A stretch of 64,000 nt of DNA from Atlanticothrix silvestris CENA357 (GCF_016056295.1 NZ_JAECZB010000062.1:3867-67866), one strand, 5' to 3'. Positions 29,048-39,682 are shown, counted from the stretch's first letter. The notes: generated by a model not told the origin, from the letters alone. Numbers and translations: made by a program.

Positions 29048-30274
29048 TTATTTAAGGACTTTCGCCACAGTTTGTACATCTTTGTCACCTCTACCAGAGC
29101 AATTGATGACAATTTTGGGATTACCATCGAGCTGAGGACAAAGAATTTCTAAATAAGCGATCGCATGAGCAGTTTCTAAAGCTGGGATAATTCCTTCTAG
29201 TTGGGAAAGCTTCTGAAATGCATCTAAAGCTTGTTTATCGGTGACGCTGTAATATTCGGCACGACCCAGATCCTTTAAATAACTATGCTCAGGCCCTACG
29301 CCAGGATAGTCTAAGCCTGCACTAATTGAATGTGCTTCAATTATTTGACCATCATCATCTTGCAATAGGTAACTCATTGCACCGTGTAAAACTCCAACTT
29401 GTCCTCGTGTCAGAGTTGCTGCGTGTTTTTGGGTATCTACACCTTCACCGGCCGCTTCAACTCCAATCATCCGTACAGCAGATTCATCCATAAATTCATG
29501 GAATAATCCGATCGCATTGGAACCGCCACCCACGCAAGCAAGTAAAATATCCGGTAGTCCTCCCCATTTTTCTTGACATTGAGCGCGTGTTTCTTGACCA
29601 ATGACGGCATGGAAATCACGCACCATCATTGGGTAGGGGTGGGGGCCAGCCACGGAACCTAAGATGTAATGGGTGGTTTCGACATTCGTCACCCAATCCC
29701 GAATCGCTTCTGAGGTGGCATCTTTGAGGGTTCCTGTTCCTGCTTCTACGGGGCGAACTTCTGCTCCCATCAACTTCATCCGAAATACGTTGAGGGATTG
29801 TCGTTCCATGTCGTGGATGCCCATGTAAATTACGCATTCCAGACCAAACAGTGCACATACGGTTGCAGTTGCTACTCCGTGCTGTCCGGCTCCGGTTTCG
29901 GCAATAATTCGCTGTTTACCCATACGCTTGGCTAGTAGTGCCTGAGCTAATGCGTTATTAATTTTGTGAGCGCCTGTGTGATTTAAGTCTTCGCGTTTTA
30001 AGTAAATTTGCGCTCCTGTGCCATCAGGTCTAGCGTAGCGTTTTGTGAGGCGTTCAGCAAAATATAATGGGCTGGGTCGTCCGACGTAATCTCGTAGGAG
30101 GTTTTGCAGTTGGGCTTGGAAGTTGGGGTCGTGGCGATATTGTTGATATGCTGTTTCTAGTTCTGCTAGGGCAGGCATTAAGGTTTCGGGGACGTATTTA
30201 CCGCCGAATTTGCCAAATCTGCCTAGGGAGTCTGGTTGTTGAGTTGTTGTTTTGATGTCTTGTATGCTGACCAC
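29048..30274 (-). CDS. trpB: Tryptophan synthase beta subunit
   Basis: A 408-residue PLP enzyme that condenses indole with serine. Landmarks are [17 protein letters not shown] at the N-terminus, the PLP lysine in [33 protein letters not shown], and the phosphate-binding loop [10 protein letters not shown]. It precedes trpD by 13 bases and follows trpA with a 170-base non-coding spacer. In the N. punctiforme cluster a tyrosinase-like gene (tyrP) lies between trpA and trpB, but none is present here. Confidence 0.96.
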   Translation of the reverse strand: MVSIQDIKTTTQQPDSLGRFGKFGGKYVPETLMPALAELETAYQQYRHDPNFQAQLQNLLRDYVGRPSPLYFAERLTKRYARPDGTGAQIYLKREDLNHTGAHKINNALAQALLAKRMGKQRIIAETGAGQHGVATATVCALFGLECVIYMGIHDMERQSLNVFRMKLMGAEVRPVEAGTGTLKDATSEAIRDWVTNVETTHYILGSVAGPHPYPMMVRDFHAVIGQETRAQCQEKWGGLPDILLACVGGGSNAIGLFHEFMDESAVRMIGVEAAGEGVDTQKHAATLTRGQVGVLHGAMSYLLQDDDGQIIEAHSISAGLDYPGVGPEHSYLKDLGRAEYYSVTDKQALDAFQKLSQLEGIIPALETAHAIAYLEILCPQLDGNPKIVINCSGRGDKDVQTVAKVLK

Positions 30275-30444
30275 TGGTTAAAATCCTTGCTTGATATTTT
30301 TGAGAACTTACACTAAAGCTAAGATTTTCTTGGTGTTTCTTCCTTGGCGCTCTTGGCGTCTTGGCGGTTCGTTACTCTTTCTCTTTTTAGAAAAAGCTCA
30401 CGCAAAGGCGCAAAGACGCAAAGGTAGAAAAATACCAAGATTTT

Positions 30445-31272
30445 TTACTTAGCAACACCAACTTGTTGCAGGGATGCGGGGGTTATTGCTGTTTTGAGTT
30501 CGCGACAAAGTTGTTCTATGGCTTGTAGTCCTTCGGTGGGAGTACCTTGGGCGAGGCGGTTGACGAAGGCGCTACCAACAATTACTGCGTCTGCACCCCA
30601 TTCTTTGATTTGATGTGCTTGTTCTGGCCCTGAGATGCCAAAACCAACGCCGATGGGTTTGTCGGTGACGCTGCGTAAGTCTGTGATCAGATGTTTCACG
30701 CGGTTTTGGATTTGAGAACGTACACCTGTTACACCTGTTACACTCACGAGGTAGATAAATCCCTGAGATTGACGAGCAATCGCAATAATCCGATCTTGAG
30801 AACTGGTAGGAGCTACGAGTAAAATGACTTCAATTTCAAAAGATGCTGCGGTCTGTATTAATTGTTTTGCTTCTTCTAAGGGTAGGTCTGGTACTACTAA
30901 CCCTTGCACTCCGGCGGCGGCAATTTCTGTTAAAAATGTCTTGATACCCCGGTGCAAAATGGGGTTGTAGTAAGTAAATAAGATGATTGGTGCTTTTAGG
31001 CTAGGACTCACAGTTTGCAACATCTGGAGAACTTGCTCTAATTTTGTGCCTCTTTGTAAAGCGCGAGTGGCGGCGGCTTGAATTACTGGCCCGTCTGCTA
31101 AAGGATCGGAATAAGGAACGCCCAACTCGATGAAGTCAGCACCATTGCGATCTAAGATGCGTAAAGCTTCGGCGGTGGTTTCTAAATTAGGATCGCCAGC
31201 GGTGATGAAGGGAATCAAAGCACACTTTTGCTGCTGACGTAAAGTTTGAAAGGAATCGGAGATAGAAGTCAT
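30445..31272 (-). CDS. trpA: Tryptophan synthase alpha subunit
   Basis: A 275-residue TIM-barrel subunit releasing indole from indole-glycerol phosphate. The catalytic Glu is in [18 protein letters not shown] and the second catalytic acid is in [31 protein letters not shown] provides the phosphate site. It follows trpC, from which it is separated by 268 bases that contain a 21-bp tandem repeat array. Confidence 0.95.
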   Translation of the reverse strand: MTSISDSFQTLRQQQKCALIPFITAGDPNLETTAEALRILDRNGADFIELGVPYSDPLADGPVIQAAATRALQRGTKLEQVLQMLQTVSPSLKAPIILFTYYNPILHRGIKTFLTEIAAAGVQGLVVPDLPLEEAKQLIQTAASFEIEVILLVAPTSSQDRIIAIARQSQGFIYLVSVTGVTGVRSQIQNRVKHLITDLRSVTDKPIGVGFGISGPEQAHQIKEWGADAVIVGSAFVNRLAQGTPTEGLQAIEQLCRELKTAITPASLQQVGVAK

Positions 31273-31338
31273 TCTGAAAATTAGTTAATAGTTTTGGAAT
31301 AATCAACAATTAGCAATAGCTACGCTATATTTTTTGTT

Positions 31339-31517
31339 GTTGAGGCTTTAAGCTTCATCGTTGAGGCTTTGAGCTTCATCGTTGATGCTTTAAGCTTCAT
31401 CGTTAATGCTTTAAACTCCATCGTTGATGCTTTAAACTCCATCGTTGATGCTTTAAACTCCATCGTTGAGTCTTTAAGCTTCATCGTTGAGTCTTTAAGC
31501 TTCATTGTTGAGTCTTC
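31339..31517. repeat. 21-bp tandem repeat array between trpC and trpA
   Basis: Eight full units and one partial unit of GTTGATGCTTTAAACTCCATC (variants GAGGCTTTAAGCTTC, GAGTCTTTAAGCTTC) run head to tail from 31339. Because 21 is a multiple of three, frames across it stay open on both strands and give heptapeptide iterations such as MKLKDST and MEFKAST. I regard these as artefacts of the repeat. The array lies inside the presumed scytonemin-locus transcript. Confidence 0.92.
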
Positions 31518-31540
31518 TACCTCTCACATCAGTATTGAAT

Positions 31541-32368
31541 TTAAACAAGGCTCAAAAGATTACGCACAGCTTGTTCTATATCGCTTTGCTTAATTAAAGA
31601 CTCTCCTACTAAAACTGCACGTGCGCCAGCCTCAGCAACAACAGACAAATCAGCAGGTGTATATAATCCCGACTCACTGACAACGGTAATCCCCAAGTTT
31701 TGCATTTGTTGTTGCCGCTGTGCCAAAAGTAGCTGTGTTGTGGCTAAATCAACTGTAAAATTGTCTAAATTACGGTTGTTGATTCCTAATAAACGTAAGT
31801 CTTTAAGTTTCAGCACCCGATCTAGTTCAGCAATAGTATGGACTTCTACCAGCGCAGTCATGTCTAAATTGTGAATCACTTGCAAAAAGTCCTGGAGTTG
31901 TTGACCGCTCAAGATTGCAGCAATCAATAACACTGCATCAGCGCCAGCGGTTCGTGCTAAATAAATTTGATAAGGGTCAATGATGAACTCTTTACACAGT
32001 AAAGGTAATGCAACTTGCGATCGCACACTCCGTAGATTACCAAAACTGCCTTGAAAAAACTTCTCGTCAGTCAAAATTGATAAACAAGCCGCGCCACCTC
32101 GTTCATAAGCGGTAGCGATAGCCACTGGGTCAAAATCCTCTCGGATGACTCCGCGACTCGGTGAGGCTTTTTTAACTTCGGCAATTAAGCTAGGTCGGTG
32201 GGGATTTTGTTGCAAAGCAGTCAAGAAATTTCGCACAGGGGCGGCATAATCTAATTGATTTTGCAAAGATTCTAAAGGCAGTGCCTGCTGCATTTGTGCA
32301 ACTTCCTGCTTTTTATGCCGCACAATTTCTTCAAGAATATGACTAGGAGGGGTAATTTTGTTCATCAT
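31541..32368 (-). CDS. trpC: Indole-3-glycerol phosphate synthase
   Basis: A 275-residue TIM-barrel enzyme closing the indole ring from CdRP. The motifs [21 protein letters not shown] near residue 61, [31 protein letters not shown] and VVSESGL are diagnostic and hold the catalytic Lys and Glu residues. It sits between the fused trpE(G) gene and trpA. ScyB and ScyA use tryptophan-derived indole-3-pyruvate, so this local trp set supplies the scytonemin precursor. Confidence 0.96.
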   Translation of the reverse strand: MMNKITPPSHILEEIVRHKKQEVAQMQQALPLESLQNQLDYAAPVRNFLTALQQNPHRPSLIAEVKKASPSRGVIREDFDPVAIATAYERGGAACLSILTDEKFFQGSFGNLRSVRSQVALPLLCKEFIIDPYQIYLARTAGADAVLLIAAILSGQQLQDFLQVIHNLDMTALVEVHTIAELDRVLKLKDLRLLGINNRNLDNFTVDLATTQLLLAQRQQQMQNLGITVVSESGLYTPADLSVVAEAGARAVLVGESLIKQSDIEQAVRNLLSLV

Positions 32369-32468
32369 AAAAGGGGCTAGGGGTTAGGGATTAGGGGCTA
32401 AGCCCATGCTTCGCTCAATGAAAAATCAAGAATTAAAAATTGAACTGATTCGATTTAATTTTTAATTT

Positions 32469-34688
32469 TTAATTCCCAAAGGGATGCCCCGTGCCCAATA
32501 ACTCTCTAGTCTGCGTATATTTATGTACCACGTTTTGAATCATTGCCAAACCAACTTTACCATTTAAGGTCATGATGGATTCTGGATGAAATTGCACAGC
32601 AGCAATCGGAAGTGCTTTATGTTCAATAGCCATAATTACGTCATCATCAGAAATCGCTGTGACGTTAAGTTCTCTTGGCAACTGTTGTGGGATAGCAAAC
32701 AATGAGTGGTATCTACCTACTGTAAAAGATTCTGGTAAGTTCTTAAAGAGAACAGAATCTGAGTCGGTGACGAAAATCCGCGAGGATTTACCATGTTGGG
32801 GATAGTTGAGAACTCCGAGTTGTCCGCCGAAAGCCTCGACGATGCCTTGTAGTCCTAAACAAACTCCAAAAATGGGAATTTGGCGACGGATACAAGCATG
32901 AACCATCTCTGGAACTAGAAAATCACTTGGTCTACCAGGGCCAGGAGACAATACAACTAAATCAGGGCGTTCTGTGTCGAATAGTGATTCGCAAAAGCCA
33001 TGACGTAAGGTTGTGACACTTGCGCCAGTTTGGCGAATGTAATTGGCTAGTGTATGTACAAATGAATCTTCGTGATCTATTAGCAAAACACGTTTGTCAG
33101 ATTCCACATTTGAGGAACTTTTACTTAATTTTATCGAAGTGCGATCACCTGTTTTCTCACTCGTTTGTTTTACGCGACGAATCGTTTCAAATAAAGCCGC
33201 AGCTTTGGTAATGGTTTCTTGTTCTTCGGCTTGGGGTATGGAGTCATAAAGGACTGTAGCACCAACTCGCACTTCGGCGATCGCATCTTTTAATCGAATT
33301 GTCCGCAAGATTAAGCCAGTGTTTAAGTTGCCGTTGAAGTTTAAATAGCCAACAGCTCCACCATACCAACGTCGGGCGCTGCGTTCATGCTGTTCGATAA
33401 ATTCTATAGCAGCTCTTTTGGGTGCGCCAGTGACTGTCACTGCCCAAGTATGACTGAGAAACGCATCTAAAGCATCAAATTGCGATCGCAGTGTACCTTC
33501 GACATGATCGACTGTATGGATCAAGTGACTGTACAATTCAATTTGGCGACGACCAATCACTTGTACTGAACCTGGTTCACAAATCCGTGATTTGTCGTTG
33601 CGGTCAACGTCTGTACACATGGTTAACTCAGCTTCATCTTTGTGTGAATTGAGTAATTGACGAATTTGCACAGCATCATCAATGGCATCTTGTCCCCGGC
33701 TAATAGTGCCACTAATTGGACAAGTTTCTACACGTCTACCCTCAACCCGCACAAACATTTCTGGAGATGCACCAATTATGTATTCTCCACCTAAGTTAAA
33801 AATAAACCCATAAGGACTGGGATTGATTTGTTTTAAGGTTTCAAATAGTTTACTGGGTTCCTCTTCACAAGCTGCAAAAAAACTTTGACTCGGAACTACT
33901 TCAAATAAATCACCCCGGCGGAAATAATCGAGGGCACTTTCAACTTGCTGCTTGGCATACTCGCCTACTTTATGGTCAGCAATTTGAGTTGGAACTAAAC
34001 GTTTGCCGCGATAATCAATAGATTCACCTGTTCTAGGCAAATTACAAGTACTGCCATACTTTGTTTCAAATTCGTATTGCAGACAAAATGCCCGTTGTTG
34101 GTAGTAATCGACTACTATTAATTCATCAGGTAAGTAAAGTAATAAATCACGTTGATCTGTAGGACGTTCTAAACATTGGGTAATTGGTTCAAACTGAAAA
34201 ACTAAATCATAGCCAAACGCACCATACAATCCTAGATGTTCGTCTTCATGACTAGAGAAAGTATGGAGGATTTCGCGCACAACTGCAAATGCCGAAGGTT
34301 GTTTACTGCGTTCTTCTTCAGCAAAGAATTGTTTGGTAGGTTTTACCAATCCTGTGATGTAATCTTTAGCTTGGTTGACATCCTGAACTTGCTGTGATTG
34401 CGAGAGTTTCTCTAAAAATAAAGGTAAAAGAACTTGACCGCGATCGTTCAAGGCTGTCAATGTGAAAGTATTTTCTCTGGTTGTCAATTCTAGTGGCGGA
34501 TTGACAAATCCAATTGCCCATCTTTTATATCTTCCTGGATATTCGTAGCTACTATTTAACAAACCTCCACGTTGAGAATTTAAGTAAAATAGAATATCTT
34601 CAAGGGCAGTTTCTATCTTTACTTCTGTGATGGAACGAGAAATACAAACACCACCAAGGGTTGTGTAGGAATGGGAGTCAATAATCAT
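32469..34688 (-). CDS. trpE: Anthranilate synthase, fused components I and II
   Basis: A 739-residue fusion. Residues 1 to about 520 are the chorismate-using TrpE part (EVVPSQSFF, SPEMFVRVEGRRVETCPISG, GAVGYLNFNG). Residues about 540-739 are the glutamine amidotransferase with the nucleophile in FGVCLGLQGI and the His/Glu pair in AVQFHPESIM. The amidotransferase supplies ammonia for converting chorismate to anthranilate. This single-chain form occurs in several bacteria, including Nostoc scytonemin clusters. A 374-base non-coding spacer separates it from eboF upstream, so it may have its own promoter. Confidence 0.95.
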   Translation of the reverse strand: MIIDSHSYTTLGGVCISRSITEVKIETALEDILFYLNSQRGGLLNSSYEYPGRYKRWAIGFVNPPLELTTRENTFTLTALNDRGQVLLPLFLEKLSQSQQVQDVNQAKDYITGLVKPTKQFFAEEERSKQPSAFAVVREILHTFSSHEDEHLGLYGAFGYDLVFQFEPITQCLERPTDQRDLLLYLPDELIVVDYYQQRAFCLQYEFETKYGSTCNLPRTGESIDYRGKRLVPTQIADHKVGEYAKQQVESALDYFRRGDLFEVVPSQSFFAACEEEPSKLFETLKQINPSPYGFIFNLGGEYIIGASPEMFVRVEGRRVETCPISGTISRGQDAIDDAVQIRQLLNSHKDEAELTMCTDVDRNDKSRICEPGSVQVIGRRQIELYSHLIHTVDHVEGTLRSQFDALDAFLSHTWAVTVTGAPKRAAIEFIEQHERSARRWYGGAVGYLNFNGNLNTGLILRTIRLKDAIAEVRVGATVLYDSIPQAEEQETITKAAALFETIRRVKQTSEKTGDRTSIKLSKSSSNVESDKRVLLIDHEDSFVHTLANYIRQTGASVTTLRHGFCESLFDTERPDLVVLSPGPGRPSDFLVPEMVHACIRRQIPIFGVCLGLQGIVEAFGGQLGVLNYPQHGKSSRIFVTDSDSVLFKNLPESFTVGRYHSLFAIPQQLPRELNVTAISDDDVIMAIEHKALPIAAVQFHPESIMTLNGKVGLAMIQNVVHKYTQTRELLGTGHPFGN

Positions 34689-35062
34689 AGATGATTTCTC
34701 TGGAACAGTTATTAGTCAAAAGCCATTAATCATTAGATTATTAGTTAATTTAAGAACCAAAAAATTAGTATAGCTAGATAGGAATCTAACTACATTTGTC
34801 TTGTTTCAGTTTCTCTTTATTTAAAAAGTAATTAAAAAATTTGTGTTTGCTTTGTATGATTAAAGTTTACTAAATATCATGCAGATAACACATTGATAAT
34901 TTTTTCGATTGAGGTATCAATTTATTCGTTGTTGATGATGCTTTTTTAGTAAAATTTATAAAATCCTTACTGGAAAATACCGCCTCTTCCTAAAGATATA
35001 TAAAAAATCTATTTAGGGAAGATTTATCTCCTGAAAAAATGAGGAAACTAAAAACAGCAATA
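34689..35062. other. AT-rich spacer between eboF and trpE
   Basis: No gene is visible. It is the longest gap inside the minus-strand locus and is very AT-rich, so an internal promoter for the trp/aro block could lie here. No specific motif is claimed. Confidence 0.45.
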
Positions 35063-36448
35063 TTATGTATTGCCATTTTTACTTAAATGTCCAAGAATTA
35101 ATTGACAAACATCACTTGCTTGGATTGAATCAGTGTCTAATAAGTGAGCTTGATTGGTAATTAATAACGGCCCCTCAGCAGGAGAAGGCGCAAGACAACC
35201 ATGAGAACCACGTACTAAAGAAGCATCCAAAGGAATAACATCCATCAAGTAGCGAAATCCTAGTTGTTTCTTTAAAAGTTTGAGTCCAATTTTTGCTTTA
35301 GGAAGTTTGATTTTGGGGTCAATAAAAAGTTCTACAGGATCGTAACCAGGTTTGCGGTGAATATCAACAGTATTGGCAAAATCTGGGGCGCGGCGATCGT
35401 CAAGCCAATAATAATAAGTAAACCAAGCATCAGGTTGGGCTACTGCAATTAATTCTCCCGATCTAGAATGAGCCAAACCATAAGCTAACTTGTCGGTATC
35501 ATCTAAAACGTATGCAACTCCTTCAGTTTCTTCTAAAAGCGATCGCACTTTCGGAATATAAAACGGATCGTTGACATAAACATGAGCAATTTGATGATCG
35601 GCGACAGCAAACGCTTTACTCGCACCAGCATCTAATAATTCTCGTCCCAGTTCTTCACGTACTGTTAGCAAGCCTTGTTCTCGCAACATCCGATTGAGGT
35701 GAATCGGTTGCGATACTGATGTAATTCCATATTCTGACAAAACAATAACTTGAGCGCCGCGATTTTCGTAGTATTGAATCAAATCACCACAAACTCTATC
35801 AATTGCTTGTAAATCTTCAGCTACTTTATCTACATCAGGGCCAAATTTTTGTAAGCAGTAATCGAGATGTGGTAAATAAACTAGTGACAGCGTAGGGTTA
35901 TGGCGTTCTTCAACACACTTGGCTGCATCTGCAATCCATTGGGTAGCACGAATAGATGTGTTAGGCCCCCAGAAATTGAATAAAGGAAATTGACCGAGTT
36001 TGGTTTGTAATTGCGATCGCAAATTTCCCGGTTGCGTATGAATATCAGGAATTTTTCTCCCATCGGCAGGATACATCGGTCTGGGGGTAACTGCATAGTC
36101 TACCGATGAGTACATGTTGTACCACCAAAACAAGTTGGCGCAGGTAAAGTTGGGATCTAGCGCTTTCGCCATTTCCCACATTTTGGGAGTCTGGACGAGT
36201 TTATTAGACTGTCGCCAAAATTTAATTTCACACTCATCTCGAAAGTACCAACCATTAGCGACAATTCCATGTTCGCTAGGTGACTTTCCTGTAAGATAAG
36301 TTGCTTGGGCTGTGCAGGTGACAGCGGGTAATATTGGTGTAATTGGGATGACTTGGCCTTTTTTTGCCCAGCTAGAAAGAAGGGGTGTGTGTTTACCTAA
36401 GAGGCTGGGTGTTAAGCCGACTACGTTGAGAACAACAGTTTTTTGCAT
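35063..36448 (-). CDS. eboF: EboF: alkaline phosphatase-superfamily nucleotide pyrophosphatase/phosphodiesterase
   Basis: A 461-residue enzyme of the type I phosphodiesterase/nucleotide pyrophosphatase family. The start VVLNVVGLTPSLLGKHTPLL has an Asn where the family usually has the first metal-binding Asp. The Thr nucleophile region is PAVTCTAQATYLTGKSPSEH, with LVYLPHLDYCLQKFGPD, VLSEYGI and the late ADHQIAHVYV. In N. punctiforme the eboA-F proteins are needed for export of the scytonemin monomer to the periplasm (Klicki and colleagues, as I recall). The substrate is unknown. No signal peptide is seen, so it is probably cytosolic. Confidence 0.88.
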   Translation of the reverse strand: MQKTVVLNVVGLTPSLLGKHTPLLSSWAKKGQVIPITPILPAVTCTAQATYLTGKSPSEHGIVANGWYFRDECEIKFWRQSNKLVQTPKMWEMAKALDPNFTCANLFWWYNMYSSVDYAVTPRPMYPADGRKIPDIHTQPGNLRSQLQTKLGQFPLFNFWGPNTSIRATQWIADAAKCVEERHNPTLSLVYLPHLDYCLQKFGPDVDKVAEDLQAIDRVCGDLIQYYENRGAQVIVLSEYGITSVSQPIHLNRMLREQGLLTVREELGRELLDAGASKAFAVADHQIAHVYVNDPFYIPKVRSLLEETEGVAYVLDDTDKLAYGLAHSRSGELIAVAQPDAWFTYYYWLDDRRAPDFANTVDIHRKPGYDPVELFIDPKIKLPKAKIGLKLLKKQLGFRYLMDVIPLDASLVRGSHGCLAPSPAEGPLLITNQAHLLDTDSIQASDVCQLILGHLSKNGNT

Positions 36449-36541
36449 GAAAACAATTAAGAGTAAAGCCTATCGAACCGCCAAGCCGCCAAGAGCGCCA
36501 AGAAAGGAAACTGAGAGTTTTATAATTAAAATATTTTGTGA

Positions 36542-37786
36542 TTAATTACTAGTGACTAAGGATTTTGTTAACAATTTTGATAGCACCCATTCGTATTCGC
36601 GTTGTATTGATGCTGATAAATCGAGTTTCATGTCTTCTGGTAAGACTTCCCAGGTGTAGGTTTCTATTTCTAGATGGGTGCAAGTTTGGCGATTTTTTAA
36701 GAGATTTAATACGGTAATAATGTCATCTTGGGTAGACTGCAACAATTGGTAATCGCGGATAAAAAGCGGGACGTGGAAGTGAATCCGCCACTCTTCATCT
36801 ATGGTATTTTTGAGGTTTGGTAAAGCAGTTTCTAAGTCTGAATAATGACGCGATCGCCCGTAAGAATCACGAGCAATTACTTGATGTAAATATGTTGATT
36901 CTGCAAAAGGATTTAATCGCTCTTCTAGCTGATGGCGTTGTTCAGCACTTTCGGGTATATTCACCTGCAATGCAGCACTAATTTGAATTTTGCCAACTTG
37001 AATCCCTGCTGCTTGAAATTGTTGGAAAACTGAAACAGGATTTTCATACTCGACAGCAAAATGGCAAGTGTCATAACAAACACGCACATGCTCTAGTAAG
37101 TAATTTTCAGCGGCGACTTGCGAAATTCCTAAATGTTTTACTAAATAAGCACCACCAATAGGTAATAAATGCATTTGGAAATAATCAACCACTTCGGTAG
37201 CGTTTTCAATTAATCCATCTGGTTCTGGTTCCAAATCCAGGTGTAAGAGTTTTCCTTGTTCAGCATGGATACGTATCATCCGAGACACAACCTCTGCTAT
37301 GTGGAGACTAGCACTATCCATAACAGATGCTTGAACAAGTTGATTACCCTTGTACCAAGGTTTGTAAGACAACGGCAATGTAGAAATACTACCTTCAGTT
37401 TCATTTGGTAATAATGCCGCCAAAATATTCGTTAATTGTAAAGTGTAATCCAATCGCTCTTGCTGTGACCAATCCGGCGCATAAACTTGGTCTTTCACGA
37501 CTTCTCGATGAAATCGCCCATAAGGAAAACCATTCAAAGTAAACACATATAAATCTTCTTCCTCCAACCACAATTGAAACTCACTTAAAGCATTTCCCCC
37601 TAACAACTCCCTAGCTGCTACCTCTGCTAAACGTAACCCAATCCCGAAAGATTTACCAGGTGCCAATCGTGCTTTAAGAGGTGGAATATACTGCTTTAAA
37701 TTAGCAAAAACTTGACCCCATTCTTCCCCAGGATGAATATTAGTGCAATAAGTCAAATGAAAATTATTATTAATTCCAACCTTCAT
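36542..37786 (-). CDS. eboE: EboE: TIM-barrel xylose-isomerase/AP-endonuclease-2-like protein
   Basis: A 414-residue protein named metabolite traffic protein EboE. It shows a sugar-isomerase/epimerase-like barrel: FHLTYCTNIHPGEEW at the start, LHLDLEPEPDGLIENATEV, and HVRVCYDTCHFAVEY with probable metal ligands (Glu, Asp, His). The reaction is unknown. It lies 85 bases after eboD and 93 before eboF. The spacer after it contains the dispersed GAACCGCCAAG motif. Confidence 0.9.
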   Translation of the reverse strand: MKVGINNNFHLTYCTNIHPGEEWGQVFANLKQYIPPLKARLAPGKSFGIGLRLAEVAARELLGGNALSEFQLWLEEEDLYVFTLNGFPYGRFHREVVKDQVYAPDWSQQERLDYTLQLTNILAALLPNETEGSISTLPLSYKPWYKGNQLVQASVMDSASLHIAEVVSRMIRIHAEQGKLLHLDLEPEPDGLIENATEVVDYFQMHLLPIGGAYLVKHLGISQVAAENYLLEHVRVCYDTCHFAVEYENPVSVFQQFQAAGIQVGKIQISAALQVNIPESAEQRHQLEERLNPFAESTYLHQVIARDSYGRSRHYSDLETALPNLKNTIDEEWRIHFHVPLFIRDYQLLQSTQDDIITVLNLLKNRQTCTHLEIETYTWEVLPEDMKLDLSASIQREYEWVLSKLLTKSLVTSN

Positions 37787-37871
37787 CTTTTGCCCACTTT
37801 AACTTAGTCTTTGTTTTGAACCACAAAGACACGAAGACAACTATCTTCTTTGCGCCTTTGCGTGAGAAAAC

Positions 37872-39047
37872 TTATCCCTTACACAACAACAAAATAGCCT
37901 CCTTATACAAACTCAAATCCACCTCATGCACCTCAACTCCCTTGCCAACACCTTCCAACAAAGTCAAAGTTAACTCACCCCCCAAATGCTCCCGAAACTC
38001 ACTCAAACCCTGAAACAAAGAGTAAGAATCTTCCAACTCTGGTAAATACAACATAAAACCCAATACTGTCAGTGTATGTAGTATTTGTTGCCATTCCGAG
38101 CCATCAAGCAGCCCTAAAAGATAAGAATAAGTACTATCCAAAGCAATACCGATCGCCACTGCTTCGCCATGACGTAAACTGTAATTCGTCAAATGCTCTA
38201 ATTTATGCGCCGCCCAATGACCAAAATCCAAAGGACGGGATGAACCCATTTCAAAAGCATCGCCACTGTTGGCAATATGTTCTAGATGTAACTGGGCACA
38301 GCGATAAATCACCTGTTGCATAACATCCATATCTCGACGGACAAGGGCGGTGCTATGGCTGTGAATAAAATCAAAAAAGCTAGCATCCTTTATTAACGCT
38401 ACTTTCAGCGCCTCTGCAATCCCAGAACGCCAATCGCGATCGCTTAATGTTGTCAAGAATGCAGAATCATTAATTACTGCATAAGGTGGGGCAAATGTAC
38501 CGAGAAAGTTCTTTTTACCAAAGGCATTGATACCGTTTTTTACTCCCACCCCAGAATCATTTTGTGCTAGCACTGTCGTCGGAATCCGAATCAAACGAAC
38601 TCCTCGGTGAGCAGTTGCGGCTGCATATCCTACCAAATCCAACACAGCCCCACCACCAATTGCCAATATATAGGAGTGGCGACATAATCCCGCGGCTTCA
38701 ATTTGTTGATGGATTTGTTCTAACAAATTTGGATCATTCTTCGCAGCTTCACCAGCCGGAACGATCATCGGTTCAACAGCCAATGTTAGTACTTCTGCAT
38801 AAAACTTGCTATAAACTGCTAATTGCTTCAGTAAATCAGGATAGAACGTTAATAATCCTGCATCTACTACTGCTAATACTTTCTTTGGCTTTTGCTCTCC
38901 ATCGGCTGTAATTACTTGCGCCAACGTGGGGTTTTTTAATTCAAACAAATTATTAGTAAAGTAAATTTCATAGTTGAAACTCACTGAAACACGTTGATGG
39001 ATTGGTTGTAGATTAAATGTCTTTTTTTGTCTAATCTCTAATATCAT
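37872..39047 (-). CDS. eboD: EboD: 3-dehydroquinate synthase-like cyclase
   Basis: A 391-residue member of the sugar-phosphate cyclase superfamily. NAD-loop SYILAIGGGAVLDLVGYAAA and IPTTVLAQNDSGVGVKNGIN match the DHQS core, and metal ligands are in GIAEALKVALI, DFGHWAAHKLE and LRHGEAVAIG. It overlaps the dsbA-like gene by 4 bases and sits next to eboE/eboF, so I assign it to the ebo set. In the N. punctiforme cluster the equivalent position is called aroB, and a true 3-dehydroquinate synthase role in chorismate supply cannot be excluded. It is clearly a different clade from MysA at 9643. Confidence 0.88.
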   Translation of the reverse strand: MILEIRQKKTFNLQPIHQRVSVSFNYEIYFTNNLFELKNPTLAQVITADGEQKPKKVLAVVDAGLLTFYPDLLKQLAVYSKFYAEVLTLAVEPMIVPAGEAAKNDPNLLEQIHQQIEAAGLCRHSYILAIGGGAVLDLVGYAAATAHRGVRLIRIPTTVLAQNDSGVGVKNGINAFGKKNFLGTFAPPYAVINDSAFLTTLSDRDWRSGIAEALKVALIKDASFFDFIHSHSTALVRRDMDVMQQVIYRCAQLHLEHIANSGDAFEMGSSRPLDFGHWAAHKLEHLTNYSLRHGEAVAIGIALDSTYSYLLGLLDGSEWQQILHTLTVLGFMLYLPELEDSYSLFQGLSEFREHLGGELTLTLLEGVGKGVEVHEVDLSLYKEAILLLCKG

Positions 39048-39682
39048 CTTTTTATATCCTGAAGTGCAGCATTATTTAAAGCTTGTAGAAAAACCTCAAC
39101 AGAGTGAGAACCATTTACCTTGACTTTGTTGTTGATGATGAAGAACGGCACACTAGTAATACCATGCGATCGCACTAAGGTTGATTCAGTGACAATTGCC
39201 TTAACCGCAGCTTCATCACTTAACTGCGATCGCAATTCAATAGCATCCATTTGATAGGCTGTACCAATGGCAACCAAAACATCAATATCTCCAATGTTCA
39301 AACCATCTTCAAAATAAGCTTGATAAATTGCTTCTACAACATTATTTTTGACGTTTGTTGGTGCTAAAGCAATTAATCGGTGAGAAAGCTTAGTATTAAC
39401 AGCCAAATCGATTTTATTAAAATCGAGCTTAATTCCAGCAGCCTCCCCTGCTAGTCGCACATAATCAAACATATACTGGAGTTCTTTGACTCCAATACCT
39501 TTTTTTGTTTGCATAAAGCTGCGAAATTCATGCCCAGAAGCAGGAACAGTATCATCGAGAAGAAAAGGATGCCAGTTAATTTGTACTGCTGCTTCTTGCC
39601 ATTGTGCTAGAGCATCGAAAAGATGCTTTTTACCAATTCGGCACCAAGGGCAAACAGTATCATGAAAAATATCGATTAACAT
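39044..39682 (-). CDS. DsbA-family thiol oxidoreductase (FrnE-like)
   Basis: A 212-residue thioredoxin-fold protein with the redox motif CPWC at residues 11-14 (IFHDTVCPWCRIGKKHL) and the cis-proline region GITSVPFFIINNKVKVNG. No signal peptide is present, so unlike classical DsbA it is probably cytosolic, like FrnE. It overlaps eboD by 4 bases. A dsbA-like gene occupies the same place in known scytonemin clusters; its role in the pathway is unproven. Confidence 0.9.
   Translation of the reverse strand: MLIDIFHDTVCPWCRIGKKHLFDALAQWQEAAVQINWHPFLLDDTVPASGHEFRSFMQTKKGIGVKELQYMFDYVRLAGEAAGIKLDFNKIDLAVNTKLSHRLIALAPTNVKNNVVEAIYQAYFEDGLNIGDIDVLVAIGTAYQMDAIELRSQLSDEAAVKAIVTESTLVRSHGITSVPFFIINNKVKVNGSHSVEVFLQALNNAALQDIKR

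Noticed and set aside
31339-31517. CRISPR array
   Set aside because: The units are contiguous 21-bp repeats with no unique spacers between them, and no cas genes are in the window.
31320-31593. Open frames of 61 and 74 codons on both strands giving heptapeptide repeats such as MKLKDST
   Set aside because: They are produced by a 21-bp tandem repeat, whose unit is a multiple of three and keeps frames open on either strand. There is no ribosome-binding site or family match.
37872-39047. A second mycosporine-type cyclase in the scytonemin locus
   Set aside because: Its active-site segments fit the 3-dehydroquinate synthase/EboD clade, not MysA; context is ebo genes.
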